A stretch of 53,933 nt of DNA from Rickettsiales bacterium (GCA_033762595.1 JANRLM010000031.1:1-53933), one strand, 5' to 3'. Shown: positions 1 to 8,948, numbered from the stretch's first letter. The notes: a model not told the origin generated them from the sequence alone. Numbers and translations are program-made.

Positions 1-342
1 ACAGGACAGGGGGCTGAGGCTTGGCTTAAGTACTTTAAGTCTTCAATTGCGAATTTAGCTTTGATACCTTGGCTTGTAATTTCCATGGTTTTAATAACAA
101 AAGGTTTTTATAAAGGCGTTGATGAGTGGCTCAAACAGCCAATTAACGCTTTGTTACTGGTTTTGTTTTTTGCTAATAATTTGTCTCATAGCACACATGC
201 AATTAAAGTTATTTTTGAAGATTACATTCACTGCGAGAAATCTAAATTAATCTTAATTACCATAATTGAATTTTTGGCAGTAGCATTATTTGTTGCTGTG
301 ATTTTTGCAATAGCAAATATTTATTTTAATTTTAGTGTTTAG
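1..342 (+). CDS. sdhD: Succinate dehydrogenase membrane anchor subunit (partial, 5' end outside window)
   Basis: The reading frame is open from base 1, so the start lies upstream; about 113 residues are visible. The protein is one of the two small membrane subunits of complex II, which bind haem b and ubiquinone and hold SdhA/SdhB at the inner membrane. Hydrophobic segments surround a motif of the SdhD type: two histidines (SHSTHA) precede FEDYIH, and the first lies 11 residues before the Asp of the Asp-Tyr pair, as the haem-ligand His does in the family. The next gene is sdhA, separated by a palindromic repeat. Sequence identity to well-studied SdhD appears low, but position and motif agree. 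Confidence 0.85.
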   Translation, partial: TGQGAEAWLKYFKSSIANLALIPWLVISMVLITKGFYKGVDEWLKQPINALLLVLFFANNLSHSTHAIKVIFEDYIHCEKSKLILITIIEFLAVALFVAVIFAIANIYFNFSV

Positions 343-375
343 CCACATAAGATTGAAAATTAGAAATATAAAATA

Positions 376-487
376 CCCTCTCCCGTTTACGGGGGAGGGT
401 TAGGGTGGGGGCTATACTTGCTTAAAAAGAAATAAATATGGTTTTCTGTTTAGCCCCCCTCTTAATCTCCCCCCTTAAAATGGGGAA
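376..487. repeat. Dispersed inverted repeat, copy 1 (C/G-block element)
   Basis: This non-coding element has two G/C-rich arms. The left arm starts CCCTCTCCCG and runs into GGGAGGGTTAGGGTGGGGGC. The right arm starts AGCCCCCCTCTTAATC. The outer parts are roughly complementary, and each arm also holds a small palindrome. A second copy with the same arms and a different centre lies at 40567-40717. It sits between sdhD and sdhA, so it would be transcribed inside that operon. I see no coding capacity. Confidence 0.75.
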
Positions 488-520
488 GAAAAAATATAAA
501 AACCCTAATAAAAATTGATT

Positions 521-2314
521 ATGAAATCTTATAATATAGTTAATCACGAATATGATGCAGTTGTTGTTGGTGCTGGCGGTGCTGGCCTTAGGGCAACGCT
601 TGGGCTTGTTGAAAAAGGCCTTAAAACAGCTTGTATCACTAAAGTTTTTCCAACTCGTTCACACACGGTGGCCGCGCAAGGTGGCATTTCAGCAGCACTT
701 GGCAATATGACAAAAGATGATTGGCGTTGGCACTATTACGATACCATAAAAGGTTCTGACTGGCTTGGCGATCAAGATGCAATAGAATATATGTGCAAAA
801 ACGCGGTGCAGGCGGTTATAGAACTTGAGCATTATGGCGTTCCATTCTCAAGAACTCCAGAAGGTAAGATATATCAACGACCATTCGGGGGTATGACAAC
901 TGAATTTGGTGAAGGGCCAGCGGCGGTTCGCACTTGCGCGGCGGCAGATAGAACTGGTCATTCAATTTTGCATACGCTTTATCAGCAATCTTTGAAGCAT
1001 AAAGCAGAGTTTTTTGTTGAATATTTTGCTCTTGATTTAATTATGGACGAGACAGATGGAAGTTGCAAAGGCGTTGTAGCTTGGAATTTAGATGATGGTT
1101 CTATCCACATTTTCCGTGCCCATATGGTGATTTTAGCCACTGGTGGCTATGGCAGGGCTTATTTTTCTGCAACTTCAGCCCACACTTGCACTGGTGATGG
1201 CGGTGGAATGGCTATCCGTGCGGGGCTTCCAATGCAAGATATGGAATTTACTCAATTCCACCCAACTGGTATTTATGGTTCTGGCTGTTTAATTACTGAG
1301 GGTGCTAGAGGTGAAGGTGGAATTCTACGTAATTCAGAAGGTGAAGCCTTTATGGAAAGATATGCCCCTAAAGCTAAAAACCTTGCTTCTCGTGATGTTG
1401 TATCTCGTGCGATGACCATTGAAATTATGGAAGGCAGAGGCGTTGGCCCGAATAAAGATCACATCTATCTTCATCTTGATCACTTAGATCCTGAAATTCT
1501 GCATAAGCGTTTACCCGGTATTTCAGAAACTGCAAAAATTTTCGCTGGCGTTGATGTTACTAAAGAGCCAATTCCTGTGCTTCCAACGGTGCATTATAAT
1601 ATGGGTGGCATTCCTACAAATTATCATTGTGAAGTTGTAACGCTTGAAGGCAACAACCCTAACCATATTATTGGTGGATTAATGGCGATAGGTGAAGCTG
1701 GTTGTATTTCAGTGCATGGGGCGAATCGCCTAGGTTCAAATTCCCTTCTTGACTTAGTTGTATTTGGCAGGGCGGCGGCTTTGAGATGTGCTGAAGTTGT
1801 GAAGCCAAATTCTCCTCACAAAAGAATATCAGCAAGTGTGGTTGATAAAATTTTAGCTCGCTTTGATGCTATAAGAAATTCAAATGGCAATGTTAAAACT
1901 TCAGAAATTAGATTGATGATGCAAAAAACAATGCAGGAAAAAGCAGCGGTTTTCCGCACTGAAGAAACAATGCTTGAAGGTATTGATCAAATGCAAAAAA
2001 TTTATGAGGCTAATAAAAACCTTGTTGTTAAGGATAAAGGTTTAATCTGGAATTCTGATTTAGTTGAGGCTTTGGAGCTTCAAAATTTAATTCCGCAAGC
2101 TATGGTTTCAATCGCATCTGCATTGAATAGAAAAGAGAGTCGTGGTGCCCACGCAAGGGAAGATTTCAAAGAGAGAGATGACACAAACTGGCTAAAACAT
2201 ACGCTCGCCTGGGTTGATGATAACGGCACAGTTAGCATTGATTACCGCCCAGTTAATATGTTCACCCTTACTGATGAGGTTGATGTTGTGCCTCTCAAGA
2301 AAAGGGTTTATTAG
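521..2314 (+). CDS. sdhA: Succinate dehydrogenase flavoprotein subunit
   Basis: This is the catalytic subunit of complex II, oxidising succinate to fumarate in the TCA cycle with covalently bound FAD. The product has 597 residues, the usual length. An N-terminal Rossmann motif ([12 protein letters not shown]) is followed by the flavinylation region with SHTVAAQGG, whose His carries FAD. Later come the substrate-site segments HPTGI and TEGARGEGG, then RDVVSRA and HYNMGG. I chose the ATG at 521; an in-frame TTG six bases upstream is unlikely. No ribosome-binding site is obvious. The gene follows sdhD, but sdhB is not downstream: a minus-strand small gene and rpmH come next. Confidence 0.97.
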   Translation: MKSYNIVNHEYDAVVVGAGGAGLRATLGLVEKGLKTACITKVFPTRSHTVAAQGGISAALGNMTKDDWRWHYYDTIKGSDWLGDQDAIEYMCKNAVQAVIELEHYGVPFSRTPEGKIYQRPFGGMTTEFGEGPAAVRTCAAADRTGHSILHTLYQQSLKHKAEFFVEYFALDLIMDETDGSCKGVVAWNLDDGSIHIFRAHMVILATGGYGRAYFSATSAHTCTGDGGGMAIRAGLPMQDMEFTQFHPTGIYGSGCLITEGARGEGGILRNSEGEAFMERYAPKAKNLASRDVVSRAMTIEIMEGRGVGPNKDHIYLHLDHLDPEILHKRLPGISETAKIFAGVDVTKEPIPVLPTVHYNMGGIPTNYHCEVVTLEGNNPNHIIGGLMAIGEAGCISVHGANRLGSNSLLDLVVFGRAAALRCAEVVKPNSPHKRISASVVDKILARFDAIRNSNGNVKTSEIRLMMQKTMQEKAAVFRTEETMLEGIDQMQKIYEANKNLVVKDKGLIWNSDLVEALELQNLIPQAMVSIASALNRKESRGAHAREDFKERDDTNWLKHTLAWVDDNGTVSIDYRPVNMFTLTDEVDVVPLKKRVY

Positions 2315-2406
2315 GTATTATATCTTATATAATTTATTTGTAGTTTTTATTAAGGATAATGTAATTATTTTTGTCCATTTGAATGGAATAAAAGATCTAA
2401 TTAAAA

Positions 2407-2440
2407 ATTGTATTCCCTGCTCGTTTGCAGGGAATACAAT
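2407..2440 (-). terminator. Perfect 14-bp stem terminator after the 53-codon gene
   Basis: The arms ATTGTATTCCCTGC (2407-2420) and GCAGGGAATACAAT (2427-2440) are perfectly complementary around a 6-nt loop. Read on the minus strand, the hairpin begins immediately after the stop codon of the small gene at 2441-2602 and is followed by TTTTTAATT. The pattern is that of an intrinsic terminator. It may also stop sdhA transcripts arriving on the plus strand, although the T-run on that side is displaced by about 10 nt. Confidence 0.7.
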
Positions 2441-2602
2441 TCACCAGACATTTTTTTCACCTGCGGCTCCGAAGAGACCTGCAAGCATGAATGCTCCGAG
2501 TGCTGGTCCCCATGCCTGAAGGCATAGGAATACTACCATGGCTATCAAACAGATAACCATGCAAAAAAAAGTTAAGTCGAAACTTTTTTTTCCTTTTTTC
2601 AT
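2441..2602 (-). CDS. Small membrane protein, 53 residues, function unknown
   Basis: ATG at 2602, TGA ending at 2441. A lysine-rich start (MKKGKKSFDL) leads into a long hydrophobic stretch with three cysteines (FFCMVICLIAMVVFLC), then a second moderately hydrophobic, Gly/Ala-rich segment (ALGAFMLAGLFGAAG). The topology looks like one or two membrane helices with a basic cytoplasmic N-terminus. The main evidence that it is a real gene is a perfect 14-bp hairpin with a U-rich tail immediately after its stop. I do not recognise the family. It is convergent with sdhA. No strong ribosome-binding site is visible upstream. Confidence 0.6.
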   Translation of the reverse strand: MKKGKKSFDLTFFCMVICLIAMVVFLCLQAWGPALGAFMLAGLFGAAGEKNVW

Positions 2603-3176
2603 TAATATTTTAATTTTAGTTAAAGAATATTTTTAACTCTTTTCACTATACTGAAATTCTATGAGTAAATAAAGAATTCAGATAAAAAAAGAGAAATTCT
2701 CTGTAAGTTTTCTTTTATATTGATAAAACGAGGTATCAAAAGGCTTAAAATGTAATGTAATCTAATTGGAAAATCCAAAAGGAAAACAAAAACAAAAAGC
2801 AAAAAAAGAAAAATAAGGTACACCCTTAGTGTATCAAAAAAAAAACAACTAGCAAGAAATATATAAAATTTAGTTAATTTTATTGCATTGTTTGGTATAT
2901 AGATATAGGCTACTTAACCATAAATTGTCACCCCGCACTTGTTGCGGGGTTAATGGTTGAAGCTATTGCTAAATCTAAGTTTTGAGCTTATCTTATGGTT
3001 AACCCCGCAATAGATGCGGGGTGACACTATAGAGGAAAAAAAGCAAAAAATTTATTAAAATCTACCTTTACCTAACGATACCTAATTTAGTGCCAAAATT
3101 CAAATTCACTTATTCTAATGATATTAAAGTAATATCTATAAAATTCAATATGTTAAAAAAATTTGAGTTTTAGGGT
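2603..3176. other. Gene-poor A/T-rich interval between the small gene and rpmH
   Basis: I find no convincing coding frame here. The interval holds the paired palindromic repeat at 2927-3025. It also holds a 7-bp hairpin (GGTACAC at 2817-2823 with GTGTATC at 2829-2835) flanked by long A-runs. Read on the minus strand, that hairpin is followed by a U-rich tract and could be a weak terminator. Confidence 0.5.
2927..3025. repeat. Pair of GTCACCCCGC palindromes in inverted orientation (R1 family)
   Basis: The left unit (2927-2952) starts GTCACCCCGC and the right unit (2995-3025) ends GCGGGGTGAC. Each is itself a palindrome (CCCCGCA...TGCGGGG), and together they are inverted copies separated by about 40 nt. 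Single copies of the same unit occur at 24581-24606, 35842-35865 and 46196-46222, and a split copy at 50400-50565. All are intergenic. Confidence 0.8.
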
Positions 3177-3205
3177 TTGACAATCTAGTCTTGAACCCTT
3201 AAATA
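3177..3205 (+). promoter_or_regulatory. Candidate rpmH promoter
   Basis: A perfect TTGACA (3177-3182) is followed after 17 bp by TAAATA (3200-3205), a weak match to the -10 consensus, about 27 nt upstream of the rpmH ATG. Spacing and position fit a sigma-70 promoter, but the -10 match is poor. Confidence 0.4.
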
Positions 3206-3231
3206 AAACTCAAAATATAAGTATTTCGTAT

Positions 3232-3366
3232 ATGAAACGCACATATCAACCTAGTAATTTAGTTAGAAAAAGAAGGCACGGCTTTCGTGCTAGAATGGAA
3301 ACTTTAGGTGGCAGAAAAGTTATAGCTGCTCGCAGAGCTAGAGGCAGAAAACGCCTTAGTGCTTAA
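3232..3366 (+). CDS. rpmH: 50S ribosomal protein L34
   Basis: This 44-residue, very basic protein of the large ribosomal subunit has the family signature from start to end: it opens [19 protein letters not shown], continues with RMET and GRKV, and ends in an Arg/Lys-rich tail finishing RKRLSA. Length is typical. It is followed by rnpA, yidD and yidC, the classical bacterial order. Confidence 0.97.
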   Translation: MKRTYQPSNLVRKRRHGFRARMETLGGRKVIAARRARGRKRLSA

Positions 3367-3496
3367 TTATCCTGATGCAATCAATCTCACTTGGTAGGTG
3401 TTGAGCAGTAGCTCTTAGATTGAAAGTTCTGAAAAATAATTCTTACAAGATAAGTATGTTTTGCTTGGCTTTCTCTTCATTTTTACAAACGCTAAA

Positions 3497-3961
3497 ATGG
3501 AGCTACCAATGTTCGAAGATGAAGATTTTGAAGAAACGCAATCGCCTAAAATTCGCACTCTAAAAAATAGAAAGCAATTTTTACTATTAAGTAAAAAAGG
3601 CAATAGAATCTCTACAAGTGGCTTAGTTCTTGAGTTTGCAAAAAGGGAAATTTTTGAAGTAGAAGAAAGTGAAGCAAAAAAAATCGCAAATGACTTAACG
3701 CTAAACACTTTGCTTGATTTGAAAAACTCTAAAAATTCGCCTGAAATTGGTTTCACTGCATCTAAAAAAGTTGGCAGTGCGGTTTATAGAAATAAAGCAA
3801 AAAGAAGGCTTAGAGAGGCTGCAAGGGAAGTTCTAAAACACAATCCAAAATTATTTAAGAAGAATTATAAGTTTAATATAATCGCAAGGCACTCTGCGAT
3901 TGATAGAGAATTCACAAGCCTAGTTAGAGACTTAAAATACGCATTACATAATGTTGGTTAG
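3497..3961 (+). CDS. rnpA: Ribonuclease P protein component
   Basis: This is the protein cofactor of RNase P, which helps the catalytic RNA remove 5' leaders from pre-tRNAs. The RNR signature is present (RNKAKRRLREAAR), preceded by GFTASKKVGSAVYRN and by the N-terminal substrate-contact region starting LKNRKQFLLLSKKG. I chose the ATG at 3497 (154 residues); the ATG at 3509 is also possible. An acidic N-terminal extension (EDEDFEE) precedes the conserved core. It lies about 130 nt after rpmH, in the usual rpmH-rnpA-yidD-yidC order. Confidence 0.92.
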   Translation: MELPMFEDEDFEETQSPKIRTLKNRKQFLLLSKKGNRISTSGLVLEFAKREIFEVEESEAKKIANDLTLNTLLDLKNSKNSPEIGFTASKKVGSAVYRNKAKRRLREAAREVLKHNPKLFKKNYKFNIIARHSAIDREFTSLVRDLKYALHNVG

Positions 3962-4097
3962 TCGTGTTATCATAAGCAAAAAGTTTTAATTTTGAACGAT
4001 GTGATCTTGAAATTTTAATTTTCTAGATTGCTTCGCTCGCTATTGCTCTCTCGCTATGACTAGGATTGAAAAAAATATTTTCACAAATTTTCTTCTG

Positions 4098-4319
4098 ATG
4101 AAATATCTTTTCAAATTCTATAAAATTTTTATTTCGCCTTTATTTCCGCCCAGTTGTAGGTTTCATCCAACCTGCTCAGAATATGCATCGGAATCTATTG
4201 AAAAGCATGGAATAATTAAAGGTGGAATTTTAGCAATTTATCGTATATTGAGGTGCAACCCTTGGGGTGGTTCTGGCTATAATCCGGTGCCGGAAAAAAC
4301 ATCAAAAAACGATAAATAA
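4098..4319 (+). CDS. yidD: Membrane protein insertion efficiency factor YidD
   Basis: This small membrane-associated protein is thought to help YidC-dependent membrane protein insertion. The YidD core is complete: FYKIFISPL, then [11 protein letters not shown], then [15 protein letters not shown], ending near NPVPEK. The family's three conserved cysteines are present. I chose the ATG at 4098 (73 residues), which puts the start a normal distance before the FYK segment. The in-frame ATG at 4056 would add 14 residues and is an acceptable alternative; neither has a clear ribosome-binding site. It ends 7 nt before the yidC start. Confidence 0.88.
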   Translation: MKYLFKFYKIFISPLFPPSCRFHPTCSEYASESIEKHGIIKGGILAIYRILRCNPWGGSGYNPVPEKTSKNDK

Positions 4320-4326
4320 AATCAAT

Positions 4327-6123
4327 ATGGAATCAACTGCAAGATTGCTACTAGCCCTGTTTCTCTCAATGTCAGCGATATATTTGTGGAATCACTATTA
4401 TGTAAATCCCAAAATAGAAAAAGCTGAAATTGCCCTCAAACAGAAACAAAAAGAGTTAATTGAACAGGAAAAATTAGATTCGCTTGACATTAATTCAGCG
4501 AATTCATTAGATAGCCTAAGCGGAGATTTTCAAGTATCCGAAGGTTTGGCAATTAAAAAAACATCTAGCAAAATTATCTCTAGAACGAAACTTATTAAAA
4601 ATGATTTTTCTAAAAATTTACGAGTTAAAATTTCAACTAAAGATGTTGAAGGCTCAATAAATCTACAGGGTCTATTGCTAGATGATTTAACCTTAAAAAA
4701 TTATAATGAAACTCTAAAAAATGATTCTGGAAAAGTAGTTTTGCTTTCTCCTAAAAATACTAAAGAATTGTATTTTTTAAGGTCTGGCTGGGTTTCAAAG
4801 GGTAAAGCAAATGTTAAAACGCCTGATGAAAATTCTCTCTGGAAAATTATTTCAAAAAATAAAATCCTCACTGAAAATAATCCCATAGAACTAGCTTGGG
4901 ATAATGGAGAAGGCTTTATTTTTAAGCAAAAAATTTCACTAAATGAAAAATATTTGTTTGAAATTCAGCAATCAGTTTCCAATAATTCTGGGGTTAATGT
5001 TAGTCTCTCGCCATTTGCCTTAAGCAACAGAGCGGTTGAAGAAAGGGAGAATGTTTTTATATCTCACGAAGGTGCTATTGCTTATGCCGAAGACGAAATT
5101 AAGGAAGTAAAATATTCAACGCTCGCTGAAGAAGGCAAGCAGGAATTTAAGAAAACTAAGGGCTGGGCTGGTATTAGTGATAAATATTGGTTAACTTCTA
5201 TCTTGCCTCAAGATAGCTCAAAAGGGCTTTTTGATATTAGGTTTAATCATTATCGCTCAAACCAAAAAGATAGATATCAAGTTGATATCTTAGGTGAAAA
5301 TTTTACCTTAAAAAATGGTGAGGAACTGAACTATAAATTTAACTTTTTTGCAGGTTCAAAAAAACTTAAACTTCTTGAAAAATATTCTAAAGAGCTTGAT
5401 ATAAAACTCTTTGATAGGGCGATAGATTTTGGCATTTACTACATAATTACCAAGCCGATTATGGAGGCTTTGTATTTCTTCAATAAATATTTTAATAATC
5501 TTGGGCTTGCGATAATGGCACTAACAATTTGCGTTCGCTTGCTTCTATTTCCGGTTGCGAATAAGGCTTATAATTCAATGGCTAGAATGCGTAAGCACAT
5601 GCCAGAAATTCAACGCATGAAAGAAAAGTATAAAAAAGATAGTCAAAAACTTGGCGTTGAGATGATGAAATATTATAAGGAGCATAAAATAAACCCTTTA
5701 AGTGGCTGTTTTCCTCTGTTTATACAAATTCCTATTTTCTTCTCACTTTATAAAGTTTTATATGTAACAATTGAAATGCGTCACGCACCTTTTTTTGGTT
5801 GGATAAAAGATTTATCTGAAAAAGACCCAACTAATATTCTGAATTTCTTTGGTTTACTGCCTTATGATGTTCCAGCTTGGCTGCCAGCGATTGGCATTCT
5901 GCCCATTTTATATACGCTAACAATGATTTTACAGCAGAAATTAAACCCACCACCAAGTGATGAAACGCAAAGAATTGTTATGGCTTGGATGCCTTGGATT
6001 TTCTTATTTGTATTTGCAAGTTTTGCTTCTGGGCTTGTGATTTATTGGATTTGGAATAATATTCTTTCCATCTTACAGCAATGGATTATTACCAAAAGAG
6101 TTGAAGAAGATAAAAAGGCTTAA
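4327..6123 (+). CDS. yidC: Membrane protein insertase YidC
   Basis: This inner-membrane insertase folds and inserts membrane proteins alone or with SecYEG. The product has 598 residues in the usual Gram-negative order. An N-terminal membrane anchor (residues about 5-25) comes first, then a large periplasmic domain to about residue 370. The conserved five-helix core follows, with the essential groove arginine in ICVRLLLFP. The cytoplasmic hairpin MRKHMPEIQRMKEKYKKD, the segment PLSGCFPLFIQIPIFFSLYK and a basic C-terminus complete it. The ATG at 4327 begins with the expected anchor; the frame is open further upstream, but only through the end of yidD. Confidence 0.96.
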   Translation: MESTARLLLALFLSMSAIYLWNHYYVNPKIEKAEIALKQKQKELIEQEKLDSLDINSANSLDSLSGDFQVSEGLAIKKTSSKIISRTKLIKNDFSKNLRVKISTKDVEGSINLQGLLLDDLTLKNYNETLKNDSGKVVLLSPKNTKELYFLRSGWVSKGKANVKTPDENSLWKIISKNKILTENNPIELAWDNGEGFIFKQKISLNEKYLFEIQQSVSNNSGVNVSLSPFALSNRAVEERENVFISHEGAIAYAEDEIKEVKYSTLAEEGKQEFKKTKGWAGISDKYWLTSILPQDSSKGLFDIRFNHYRSNQKDRYQVDILGENFTLKNGEELNYKFNFFAGSKKLKLLEKYSKELDIKLFDRAIDFGIYYIITKPIMEALYFFNKYFNNLGLAIMALTICVRLLLFPVANKAYNSMARMRKHMPEIQRMKEKYKKDSQKLGVEMMKYYKEHKINPLSGCFPLFIQIPIFFSLYKVLYVTIEMRHAPFFGWIKDLSEKDPTNILNFFGLLPYDVPAWLPAIGILPILYTLTMILQQKLNPPPSDETQRIVMAWMPWIFLFVFASFASGLVIYWIWNNILSILQQWIITKRVEEDKKA

Positions 6124-6134
6124 TATATTTTTAT

Positions 6135-7415
6135 ATGAAAAACATTCTTGTGATTGGATCTGGCGGTAGGGAACACGCCTTTGTAAAAACTCTAAAAAAA
6201 TCTAAAAATATTGGTAAAATTTATGCACTGCCGAGTAATGCAGGCATTTCAGAAGATGCGATTGGCGTTGCAAATATCAAGCAAAGTGATTTTGTATCAA
6301 TAGAAAATTTTTGTAAAGAATTCAGCATTGATTATGTTCTAGTTGGCCCTGAACAGCCACTTGTTGATGGTATTGTTGATTATCTTTCCGCAAGAAATAT
6401 TAAAGTTTTTGGTGCGGATAAAAGTGGGGCTAGGCTTGAAGGTTCAAAAGATTTTATGAAATTTATTGCGACAAAATATAATGTTCCAACGGCGGAATAT
6501 CAAACTTTTGATGATAAAGAAAAAGCTCTTGAGTTTGTTCGCAATAAAGGCGTGCCAATTGTTATAAAAGCTGATGGTTTAGCGGCTGGCAAGGGTGTTT
6601 GCGTTGCAATGAACTTGAGAGAAGCCGAAGCTGCAATCTCTGATGCGTTTGCAGGTAAATTTGGCTCTGCTGGAAATAAACTCGTTATTGAAGAATTTTT
6701 AGAAGGTGAAGAAGCAAGTTTTTTTGTAGTTACTGATGGTAAAACTGCTTTAGAATTTGGCTTCGCACAAGATCACAAAAGGGCGTTTGATGGTGATAAA
6801 GGGCCAAATACTGGCGGAATGGGAACTTACAGCCCTGCACCAATAGTTACTGACTCAGTAAAAGAAAAAATCTTCAACCAAATTATTTACCCAACTTTGA
6901 AGGGCTTGCAGGCGGAAGGCATAATTTATAAAGGTTTTTTATTCGCAGGGCTTATGATTGATAATCTCGGAAACCCTAAGTTAATTGAGTATAATATCAG
7001 AATGGGAGACCCTGAGACGCAAGTTATTTTGCCACGCCTAAAAACTGATTTGCTTGAAATTATTGAAGCAGTTTGCGATGGAAATTTAGCGGAAATCGGC
7101 AAAATAGAGTTTGAAAATAATCACGCTTTATGTGTTGTTATGGCTGCTAATGGTTATCCTGAAGTTTATGAAAAAAATTGCCCGATTGATTTATCGGATG
7201 CAAAAAATTTGAGCGATGTAACTATCTTCCACGCTGGCACTGCCCTTGATGAAAATGGTAATTTAATCTCAATTGGTGGCAGAGTGCTTGGTGTTACGGC
7301 ACTTGGTGATAATATTTCAGATGCACAAAAAAAGGCTTACGAGGCTGTTAAAAAAATCAAATTTCAAAAGGGGTTTTATCGCAAAGATATTGGCTTTCGT
7401 GCTGTTAATAAATGA
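6135..7415 (+). CDS. purD: Phosphoribosylamine-glycine ligase (GARS)
   Basis: This cytosolic enzyme joins 5-phosphoribosylamine to glycine using ATP, the second step of de novo purine synthesis. It is a 426-residue ATP-grasp enzyme of normal length. Visible motifs are the N-terminal VIGSGGREHA, then GPEQPLVDGI, the ATP-binding KADGLAAGKGV, EGEEASFFVVTDG, KGPNTGGMGTYSP and the metal-binding YNIRMGDPETQ. It lies 11 nt after yidC and is probably cotranscribed with it. It converges on the next minus-strand gene with only 4 nt between stops. Confidence 0.96.
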   Translation: MKNILVIGSGGREHAFVKTLKKSKNIGKIYALPSNAGISEDAIGVANIKQSDFVSIENFCKEFSIDYVLVGPEQPLVDGIVDYLSARNIKVFGADKSGARLEGSKDFMKFIATKYNVPTAEYQTFDDKEKALEFVRNKGVPIVIKADGLAAGKGVCVAMNLREAEAAISDAFAGKFGSAGNKLVIEEFLEGEEASFFVVTDGKTALEFGFAQDHKRAFDGDKGPNTGGMGTYSPAPIVTDSVKEKIFNQIIYPTLKGLQAEGIIYKGFLFAGLMIDNLGNPKLIEYNIRMGDPETQVILPRLKTDLLEIIEAVCDGNLAEIGKIEFENNHALCVVMAANGYPEVYEKNCPIDLSDAKNLSDVTIFHAGTALDENGNLISIGGRVLGVTALGDNISDAQKKAYEAVKKIKFQKGFYRKDIGFRAVNK

Positions 7416-7419
7416 TTAA

Positions 7420-8343
7420 TTATTGTCTAGAGTTTGAAGTTTTATTTTCTAAATTTATTGGTGTTGGAATAAAATAATTTTCAGGTTTTTCATCTTTGAT
7501 GGAATCTAAAACTAAAGGTAGCATAGCGTCTACAGCATTAGCGTAAATATTTATCATATTTTCATAATCATTGTCTTTCTTAGCCTTAACAGAGGCATTT
7601 TGGTAGGCTTCTTCTTCAATAATTTCTGTTTCAGCTAAACATAAAAAATATTGCTGCTTTAGATCGTCGTCTAAACATTTATTTGCAATAATAGGCAATT
7701 CATCAGCGTATAAATCTTGATTGTTTTGTTCAAGTTCTGTCTGTTCAGTATAAATTCTATATAAATCACTATATTTAATTAAAAGAGTTTTATATTCTTT
7801 ATTATTATCAAGAGTTTCTAAGCCAATTTCATCTATCAAATTGGGTGATAAAAAATCATAAAAGTGAAGAAAAATAAAATTATCTTTATAATCTCCGCCT
7901 CTATTGCTCATATAAAGTGCTGCAGAGTAATGAATAGCATTACAAGAACCATCATCGTCATTTTGGCTTATTTCAAATTCAATTTTGTTATCTTTGCAAT
8001 ATTTTTGAAAGATATTCAAAACCTCTATTTTATTAAAGCTGTAAAAGCAGTTTTTACTATCATCTGATTCGTAAACAGATTCTTCAAAAGCGATTGAGGG
8101 ATTTTCACTTGTTATATTCGATTCGCCTAAAGATATAATAAAATCTGGCTGAAATTCATTGGTGGCATTAAAAAACTCATTTATTTCTCTAGTTTTATCA
8201 TCTGTTACTGGAAGAATAACAAATTTTATCTCGCATATATTAGTATCATACCCAATTTTTTTTATGATATCTTCGGTTATATTAATCTTGTCGTCAAAAG
8301 GTTCAAAGGCGGTAATTAATATTTTTTTCTTGGTTTCTTCCAT
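7420..8343 (-). CDS. Pyroglutamyl-peptidase-I-like protein with C-terminal extension
   Basis: The 307-residue product resembles family C15 (pyrrolidone-carboxylate peptidase) over its first 170 or so residues. It opens with ILITAFEPFDDK, close to the family's opening TGFEPFGG. IISLGE matches the strand before the active site. A Glu in IAFEESV (about residue 87), the Cys in GSCNAIHY (about 134) and the His in FIFLHF (about 160) stand where the Glu/Cys/His triad is expected. The last 130 or so residues are acidic, helical and unlike the family, which is normally near 215 residues. No signal peptide is seen. Substrate is unknown. It is likely cotranscribed with the gene at 8349-8948, 5 nt away. 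Confidence 0.5.
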   Translation of the reverse strand: MEETKKKILITAFEPFDDKINITEDIIKKIGYDTNICEIKFVILPVTDDKTREINEFFNATNEFQPDFIISLGESNITSENPSIAFEESVYESDDSKNCFYSFNKIEVLNIFQKYCKDNKIEFEISQNDDDGSCNAIHYSAALYMSNRGGDYKDNFIFLHFYDFLSPNLIDEIGLETLDNNKEYKTLLIKYSDLYRIYTEQTELEQNNQDLYADELPIIANKCLDDDLKQQYFLCLAETEIIEEEAYQNASVKAKKDNDYENMINIYANAVDAMLPLVLDSIKDEKPENYFIPTPINLENKTSNSRQ

Positions 8344-8348
8344 TAATT

Positions 8349-8948
8349 TTATGAAATTACATTTTCTTTGCTTTTATTGAATAATCCAGGAATTAGAGGG
8401 TTTTTAAGCATATCTGCTGCGAAATTATGGCATTCTTCGCAATTTGAAAGTGCGTTGCCGGCAAGGATTAAACCAGTTGAGGCGAGCATTAAACCACCTA
8501 TCATTTTTGCAGCTTCAGCTGCGGCTTTTGCATCTTCTTCTGCTTTTTTGGCAGATTCTTGTTTAAGTTGTTCTTGATTAACATTTACAGCATAACCTGC
8601 TGAATAAATATGCTCTTTAATTTGTGTGATGCTAAGGTTTGGAAATTGAGCCTGCAATTTTGAAACCCAATCATCATAGAGTTCTTTAAGTTCTTTTACA
8701 TTGCTTGCAACGCCTGTTTTTAGGGCATCATTATCATCAGTTTTACCATTTGTAAGTTTAGTTAAAAAATAATCAGCTACATCACTTGGTGCTTGAATTA
8801 GAGCTTTATAAAAATCAATCCCAGCTTTAGTTAGGGTTGGGTTTTGCTTCATAATTTCAATAGGGCTAATTACTTCAAGAATTGAAGTCATTTGGTTTAT
8901 TCGCGAAGCGGTAAGTTCATCAAATTCAAATTTATCTTCTTTTGTCAT
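8349..8948 (-). CDS. Hypothetical protein, coiled coil plus hydrophobic segment
   Basis: I do not recognise this 199-residue protein. The N-terminal 120 residues look soluble and helical. A Lys/Ala/Glu-rich stretch follows (QLKQESAKKAEEDAKAAAEA, about residues 126-145) that could form a coiled coil. Next come a Gly/Leu-rich hydrophobic segment (IGGLMLASTGLILAG, about 150-164) and a CEEC motif. One membrane helix or hairpin is plausible. It starts with ATG at 8948 and is the first gene of a two-gene minus-strand unit with the peptidase-like gene. It is divergent from sucA across about 145 nt that could hold both promoters. Confidence 0.6.
   Translation of the reverse strand: MTKEDKFEFDELTASRINQMTSILEVISPIEIMKQNPTLTKAGIDFYKALIQAPSDVADYFLTKLTNGKTDDNDALKTGVASNVKELKELYDDWVSKLQAQFPNLSITQIKEHIYSAGYAVNVNQEQLKQESAKKAEEDAKAAAEAAKMIGGLMLASTGLILAGNALSNCEECHNFAADMLKNPLIPGLFNKSKENVIS

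Noticed and set aside
2214-2519. 101-codon plus-strand frame running from within sdhA past its stop
   Set aside because: It begins inside sdhA in another frame, crosses the terminator hairpin and reads the small minus-strand gene backwards.
2927-3025. Possible CRISPR-like repeat pair
   Set aside because: The two units are inverted rather than direct, differ in sequence, have no spacer series or cas genes, and recur singly elsewhere.
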